Assembly (NCBI GenBank): GCA_001914235.1
Contig: MQUF01000008.1
Coordinates: 1 to 64,000 of the forward strand
Direction of reading: 5' to 3'
Source: Desulfobulbaceae bacterium DB1
Lineage (GTDB): Bacteria; Desulfobacterota; Desulfobulbia; Desulfobulbales; SURF-16
Length of the DNA stretch: 64,000 nt
How positions within the stretch are numbered: position 1 is the first letter of the stretch; the number at the start of each line of letters is the position of its first letter. The position numbers were made by a program, and so were the translations under genes. Below, in pieces: positions 61,352 to 64,000 of the stretch. The notes under the pieces are model-generated. The model was not told the DNA's origin. It saw only the letters and a program-made list of their open reading frames with translations, and ran no database searches.

Positions 61352-63565
61352 ATGGCGCTACCAATAAAAAATATTCCTGATAAAAAGTCCGCATTAAGGG
61401 CCACGATCAAAGATCAGTCCGGTGCCGGCAAAACCAAGATTGGCGAATTGCTCCGCAAGGAGGGGCATATTCTCAGCAGTCAACTTGAAGAGGCGCTTGC
61501 GGTTCAGAAAAAAACAGGCCAGCGCCTGGGCAGCATCCTGATCAGGCTCGGCCATATTGAAGACACAACTATTCTCAATGTTTTGAGTCGGTTGCATAAT
61601 TTTCCCTCCGTTGATATCAAGAAAGAGCCGCCCAATCCCGAAGTTTTCAAAACCATTCCCTTTCATATCGTCAAAAAATATTGTGCCCTGCCGTTGCGCA
61701 TGACCGGCAAGACGCTGCAGGTCACCATGGCGGAGCCGACCGATACCAGTGCGGTGGAGGAACTGCAGACAGAGGTGAAAATGGTTCTCTCCGTCTGTGT
61801 CTCCACGGAAAAGGACATCTTTGAGGCGTACAAAAAATACTATAAGATTTCCGATGACGAATACCGTGAACTTCTCGGCGCTGCCGAAGAAGTTGAGGAA
61901 GAGGAGGATGTAGCCAGCATCGATGACTTCGGTTCGCTTGCCTCCGAGGCGGCTGATGAGATGGCCATTGAAGATGATTCGGCCACTGCCGAGGAATTTT
62001 CCGCCTCGGACGCTCCCATCATCAAGCTGGTCAATGGTATTCTGATCAAGGCCGTCAAGGACGGAGTCAGCGATATTCATATTGAGCCGTATGAAAAGTC
62101 GCTTCAGGTGCGTTACCGTCTTGACGGCTCTCTTTACAAATCGATGAATCTTCCCTTGAGCATCAAAAATGCCTTGAATTCCAGGGTGAAGATTCTTTCC
62201 AGTCTTGATATCACCGAGCGTCGTGTCCCCCAGGACGGCAGGATCAAGATGCGCATCGGCCGCAACAAGGTGGTTGATTTTCGTGTTTCCACCCTGCCCA
62301 CCCTTTTCGGCGAGAGTATCGTTCTCCGTATCCTGGACAAAAGCTCGCTCAATGTCGATCTGACCAAACTCGGGTTCGAGCCCGAAGTTTTTGAAACCCT
62401 GAAGCGATGTCTCAATCGCCCCCAGGGTCTGCTCCTGGTAACGGGCCCCACCGGTAGCGGCAAAACGGTTACTCTCTATTCCGCCTTGAACTCGTTGAAC
62501 AATGAAGACACAAAAATCCTGACGGCGGAAGATCCGGTGGAATTCAACTTCAAGGGCATTAATCAGGTCAACGTTCATCAGGAAGTGGGAATGACCTTTG
62601 CCGCGGCGCTCAAGGCCTTCCTGCGTCAGGATCCGGACATCATCATGGTGGGCGAGATCCGTGACATGGAAACCGCCGAAATCGCCATCAAGGCGGCCAT
62701 GACCGGCCATCTGGTTTTTTCCACCCTGCACACCAACGATTGCGCCGCCACCATCGGCCGTCTGGTTGATATCGGTATCCCGCCCTATATGCTGGCCTCC
62801 GCCATTACCATGGTTCAGTCCCAGAGGCTGGGGCGCCGTTTGTGTCCGGAGTGTAAAGTCGAAATTCCCCTGCCCGAGGAAAAAGAGCTGCTCGGTATCG
62901 GCTTCAGCGAAAGCCAGTTGGAGAATCTCACTCATCTCTGGGGGCCGAAAGGCTGTCCTGTTTGCCGCGGCGGCGGTTATAAAGGCCGGGTCGGTTTTTT
63001 TGAACTGATGGAAATCACGGATGAGGTGGCCAAGGCAATCAGCGCCGAGGTGCCGGAAGACCAGCTGCGCAAGATCGCCATTCAGGAAGGCATGATTCCG
63101 TTGCGGAATGCGGCTATCCGCAAGGCAATTCAAGGCGTAACCAGCCTTGATGAGGTGATGAAAAAAACGGTGGTCACCGAGGAAAGCCTGCCCGCCTACC
63201 TGGTGAATCCTGATATCGAACGATATGAGGATGGGGATGTCATCATCCGGCAGGGGAACAGTGATATTGATTTTTTCCAGCTCATCCAGGGGGCATTGAT
63301 GGTGGTGAAAGACGGCAAGAAAATCGCCGAAATCACCGAACCGAATGAATATTTCGGCGAGATGTCCGCCATCTCCGGCGTCGCTCGTTCCGCGTCGATT
63401 CTTTCCAAGGGGAGATCGGCCATCAAGCGTTATCCCGGCGACAAAATCATGGAGATCGTCGAAAAACATCCGAACGTCGCGAAGCATTTTTTCAAGACGC
63501 TCGTCACCCGACTCGGCCAGGCCAACGATATTATCGTCAAGCTGGCTGAAAGCAGAAACAGGTAA
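61352..63565 (+). CDS. pilB: Type IV pilus assembly ATPase PilB with C-terminal cyclic-nucleotide-binding domain
   Basis: The 737-residue protein has an MshEN-type N-terminus with two repeated motifs (KIGELLRKEGHILSSQL, 29-45; RLGSILIRLGHIEDTTI, 58-74), an acidic linker (about 170-215), and the GspE/PilB ATPase core. The core has Walker A GPTGSGKT (365-372), the Asp and His boxes, Walker B region FLRQDPDIIMVGEIRD and the zinc tetracysteine C498/C501/C535/C538. Residues about 620-730 form a CRP/PKA-type cNMP domain with the phosphate-binding cassette FGEMSAISGVARSAS; E670 and R679, which hold ribose and phosphate in known domains, are present. It powers pilus extension. The extra domain is uncommon for PilB, which normally ends near residue 570. 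Confidence 0.93.
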   Translation: MALPIKNIPDKKSALRATIKDQSGAGKTKIGELLRKEGHILSSQLEEALAVQKKTGQRLGSILIRLGHIEDTTILNVLSRLHNFPSVDIKKEPPNPEVFKTIPFHIVKKYCALPLRMTGKTLQVTMAEPTDTSAVEELQTEVKMVLSVCVSTEKDIFEAYKKYYKISDDEYRELLGAAEEVEEEEDVASIDDFGSLASEAADEMAIEDDSATAEEFSASDAPIIKLVNGILIKAVKDGVSDIHIEPYEKSLQVRYRLDGSLYKSMNLPLSIKNALNSRVKILSSLDITERRVPQDGRIKMRIGRNKVVDFRVSTLPTLFGESIVLRILDKSSLNVDLTKLGFEPEVFETLKRCLNRPQGLLLVTGPTGSGKTVTLYSALNSLNNEDTKILTAEDPVEFNFKGINQVNVHQEVGMTFAAALKAFLRQDPDIIMVGEIRDMETAEIAIKAAMTGHLVFSTLHTNDCAATIGRLVDIGIPPYMLASAITMVQSQRLGRRLCPECKVEIPLPEEKELLGIGFSESQLENLTHLWGPKGCPVCRGGGYKGRVGFFELMEITDEVAKAISAEVPEDQLRKIAIQEGMIPLRNAAIRKAIQGVTSLDEVMKKTVVTEESLPAYLVNPDIERYEDGDVIIRQGNSDIDFFQLIQGALMVVKDGKKIAEITEPNEYFGEMSAISGVARSASILSKGRSAIKRYPGDKIMEIVEKHPNVAKHFFKTLVTRLGQANDIIVKLAESRNR

Positions 63566-63765
63566 TTATCACTAGGTACTACTACCTAAGTATCCGTAAT
63601 CTGAGCTTTTCCCTCACATTACCTGCTTAAAAAAAGCCATAAATACCTTGCAAAACGGAAATGAGTCCACTATGATACTTCGTTAAGTTTTGCTATATTT
63701 TCCGCTTTTTTTCAAGCAACGCCGCAGTGCGCCATTGTTCTAAAATAACTGTAACTTTGAAATAC

Positions 63766-63799
63766 TGTGAACGGCATAAGGGGCCGTAAGGAATCAGTT
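63766..63799. repeat. Copy B of a short dispersed repeat
   Basis: CTGTGAACGGCATAAGGG followed by CGTAAGGAATCAGTT matches the segment at 44656-44689 with about 28 of 34 positions equal. It lies directly left of the inverted-repeat structure at 63808. Confidence 0.35.
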
Positions 63800-63807
63800 A
63801 AAAAACT

Positions 63808-63932
63808 GTAACTATCCAGGTAGATAGGCTAAAGACTGTAGGCTGTAAGGAAAGGCATCACAAAATATGAACTCATGCAGGACAAACAGCCCTATAGTCT
63901 TCAGTCTATAGCCTAAACACCTGAGTAGTTAC
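63808..63932. repeat. Long imperfect inverted repeat (MITE-like)
   Basis: The left arm (63808-63845) and the reverse complement of the right arm (63887-63932) share the ordered blocks GTAACTA, CAGGT, TAGGCTA, AGACTG and TAG(G)GCTG, with a 41-base central loop. The right arm has an eight-base extra segment that looks like a local repeat of its own (TATAGTCT / TCTATAG). There is no ORF inside. The structure could be a miniature inverted-repeat element, a regulatory RNA fold or the edge of a larger repeat. Confidence 0.6.
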
Positions 63933-64000
63933 AAAAAACTCATGGTTATTTTTTTTAACGGCCCCTAAACACAACGCAGTTTCCATATTCATTATTTTAT

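Larger units (their letters stand above)
63566..64000. other. Non-coding right end with repeats
   Basis: No gene is supported in these 435 bases. The sequence is AT-rich. It contains a short dispersed repeat (63766-63799) and a long imperfect inverted repeat (63808-63932). There is no clear terminator immediately after pilB. Confidence 0.6.

Noticed and set aside
61394-63487. A 697-codon open frame on the minus strand opposite pilB
   Set aside because: It mirrors the pilB gene exactly, has no family motif and no ribosome site; it is an antisense shadow caused by codon bias.

Overview
The window reads as a chromosomal segment of a Gram-negative anaerobe, most likely a Desulfobulbales-type member of the Desulfobacterota. 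This is an inference from gene content, not a search result. LpxB, GmhA and two glycine-zipper lipoproteins point to a diderm. The anaerobic signature comes from a TrpB2-type tryptophan synthase beta chain, formate-tetrahydrofolate ligase, an aldehyde:ferredoxin oxidoreductase with a polyferredoxin, tungstate-type ABC genes, a CCG-domain Fe-S oxidoreductase, NifU/NifS, ThyX and a CobA-HemD fusion. No rRNA, tRNA or CRISPR array was seen.

Layout. 1-2350: an IS91-type element carrying a frameshifted tyrosine recombinase and a HUH transposase has cut a dacB-like gene, of which only the N-terminal part remains. 2360-8335: trpB2 on the minus strand, then the plus-strand operon gmhA / deoxyhypusine-synthase-like gene / fmdB-like gene / hemC / cobA-hemD. 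8365-9719: an intact IS256-family element with 8-bp target duplications. 9751-20561: a coiled-coil membrane protein, a sigma54-driven response regulator, lipoproteins, nadC, a phasin-like protein with a UbiB kinase, pepA, an Fe-S oxidoreductase, a small exported repeat protein and mogA/moaB. 20571-25112: an EF-G paralogue, NAD(P)HX repair enzyme and a CBS protein. 25481-30592: an operon for beta-glucan breakdown (GH1, a 32-codon ORF, an SbmA/BacA-like transporter with a damaged nucleotide-binding site, GH5 and an EEP-fold hydrolase). 30724-40650: a HerA-like ATPase, a lone RAM domain, TupB/TupC-like transporter genes, and the tightly overlapping genes polyferredoxin / AOR / glgX, followed divergently by pgm. 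40671-48: signalling genes (PAS-GGDEF, HDOD), AcuI-like reductase, an NSS transporter, a Gfo/Idh oxidoreductase coupled to lpxB. 49068-50291: an IS630-family element whose transposase needs a -1 frameshift. 50434-63565: a CheY-like regulator, mutY, trmJ, leuB, uvrC, nifU-nifS, thyX, fhs and a PilB ATPase that carries a C-terminal cyclic-nucleotide-binding domain. 63566-64000: non-coding DNA with a long imperfect inverted repeat.

How the genes fit together. Glycogen debranching (glgX) and phosphoglucomutase lie beside a probably tungsten-dependent aldehyde oxidoreductase and tungstate-transport genes, suggesting that storage-sugar fermentation and aldehyde oxidation are linked through ferredoxin. 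The second-messenger genes (GGDEF protein, HDOD protein, and a PilB with an MshEN-type N-terminus and a cNMP domain) suggest nucleotide control of pili. Three insertion sequences of three different families lie in the window; only the IS91-type element visibly breaks a gene.

The strongest candidates for something undescribed are the PilB with two potential nucleotide-sensing domains, the beta-glucan operon with an apparently ATPase-dead transporter and a tiny ORF, and the inverted-repeat element at the right end.
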